Made by a program: the position numbers and the translations under genes. The notes below the pieces were generated by a model that had not been told where the DNA came from, did not search any database, and saw nothing but the letters and a program-made list of their open reading frames with translations. A DNA stretch of 5,521 bases, taken from Methanosarcinaceae archaeon. Its GTDB lineage: Archaea > Halobacteriota > Methanosarcinia > Methanosarcinales > Methanosarcinaceae. The DNA is taken from positions 1-5,521 of the forward strand of contig JAFGOO010000179.1 of NCBI GenBank assembly GCA_016926455.1, written 5' to 3'. Below are positions 5,239-5,521 of this stretch, one piece after another. Numbering within the stretch: the stretch's first letter is position 1; each line of letters begins with the position of its first letter.

Positions 5239-5283
5239 TGTTATAGTCAATAATCCATCTTTTATAACTTACACACATAAGGA

Positions 5284-5303
5284 TTTTTTCCATCCAATTT
5301 TTT
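5284..5303 (+). terminator. Oligo-T terminator of the ACR3 gene
   Basis: Two T6 runs (5284-5289 and 5298-5303) lie 46-65 bases after the ACR3 stop. This is the archaeal style of termination at U-tracts. A weak AT stem, GTTATA (5240-5245) with TATAAC (5263-5268), precedes them. Confidence 0.5.
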
Positions 5304-5324
5304 GCAAAACTGAATTTTGGGCTT

Positions 5325-5358
5325 TGTAGAAAACCTATTTCCTATTTTAATTTCTACA
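5325..5358. repeat. 8-bp inverted repeat between ACR3 and the right-edge gene
   Basis: TGTAGAAA (5325-5332) and TTTCTACA (5351-5358) pair around 18 bases. A second pair, ATCCCCT (5379-5385) with AGGGGAT (5414-5420), lies just before the transposase-like gene. Either may mark the left end of that element; neither can be tested without its right end. Confidence 0.35.
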
Positions 5359-5429
5359 TAATATTTTAAAAAGGATAAATCCCCTGAGTATTATTTACCA
5401 CAAAAAAACACAAAGGGGATGATTGTGTT

Positions 5430-5521
5430 TTGTTTAATAAGTACTTAAATTTTGTTGATACAGCCCTAGCTGTATCAGGAAACTCACACCTTCAAATATA
5501 TAGTTGCAAGTATTCAAAAAG
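5430..5521 (+). CDS. 5' end of a transposase-like gene, runs off the window
   Basis: Thirty codons are visible from a TTG start: MFNKYLNFVDTALAVSGNSH and then LQIYSCKYSKK. This resembles the N-terminus of methanogen IS4/IS5-group transposases, which open with a helix of this kind and a 'Y.CK.SKK.YTQHQLL' segment; only the beginning of that segment is inside the window. The start is chosen because TTG 5430 is the only start codon in frame after TGA 5385-5387; AGGGG at 5414-5418 could serve as ribosome site though the spacing is long. It is a different element from the IS4-type remnant at 1436-2619, whose N-terminal sequence does not match. Whether the gene is intact cannot be seen. Confidence 0.5.
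   Translation, partial: MFNKYLNFVDTALAVSGNSHLQIYSCKYSK
5456..5477 (+). repeat. Perfect hairpin inside the first codons of the right-edge gene
   Basis: TGATACAGC (5456-5464) and GCTGTATCA (5469-5477) form a 9-bp stem with a CCTA loop, codons 9-16 of the transposase-like gene. Its position matches the hairpin at 1499-1517 in the other transposase gene. Confidence 0.6.

Noticed and set aside
1..5521. CRISPR array, tRNA or rRNA gene
   Set aside because: No regularly spaced direct repeats, cloverleaf or conserved rRNA segment was seen on either strand.

Overview
The window looks like archaeal DNA, most likely from a methanogen of the Methanosarcinales. The grounds are AT-rich intergenic DNA with TATA-box-like promoters, oligo-T terminators, a strong Shine-Dalgarno site, and transposase remnants that resemble methanogen insertion sequences as I remember them. 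This is an inference from style and recalled families, not a database match. Three genes appear intact where visible: an HMGL-like (isopropylmalate/homocitrate synthase superfamily) enzyme on the minus strand running off the left edge, a small SAM-dependent methyltransferase, and an ACR3-type arsenite efflux permease.

Region by region: 1-737 (minus) is the 5' part of the HMGL-like gene. Directly behind it, 765-884 (minus), lies what may be the last 40 codons of a gene that has lost its front. About 885-1180 is AT-rich and holds one long stem-loop with a G-rich loop. At 1183-1413 (minus) is a short derivative of an IS200/IS605 tnpB: about 20 N-terminal codons joined almost directly to the C-terminal tail, with a hairpin at each end. 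At about 1436-2619 (plus) is a decayed IS4-type element whose transposase carries one frameshift and one in-frame ochre stop, although its catalytic motifs are still readable. At 2534-2998 there are only weak coding traces.

The methyltransferase (2999-3616) is followed at once by a fragment (3615-3791) resembling the HTH-to-methylase junction of ParB-like/DNA-methylase proteins. Then come a TATA-like box and a perfect 9-2-9 palindrome in front of the ACR3 gene (4054-5238). An oligo-T terminator follows, and the 5' end of another transposase-like gene enters at the right edge (5430 on).

The two metabolic/resistance genes at the flanks are visibly more GC-rich than the middle, which reads as a graveyard of insertion elements and gene fragments. 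ACR3 appears to be transcribed from its own promoter. The palindrome over the predicted transcription start suggests a metalloid-responsive repressor, but no repressor gene lies in the window. I see no RNA gene, CRISPR array or clear multi-gene system. The most unusual item is the tnpB derivative, which keeps the end of tnpB from which omega-RNA is normally made.
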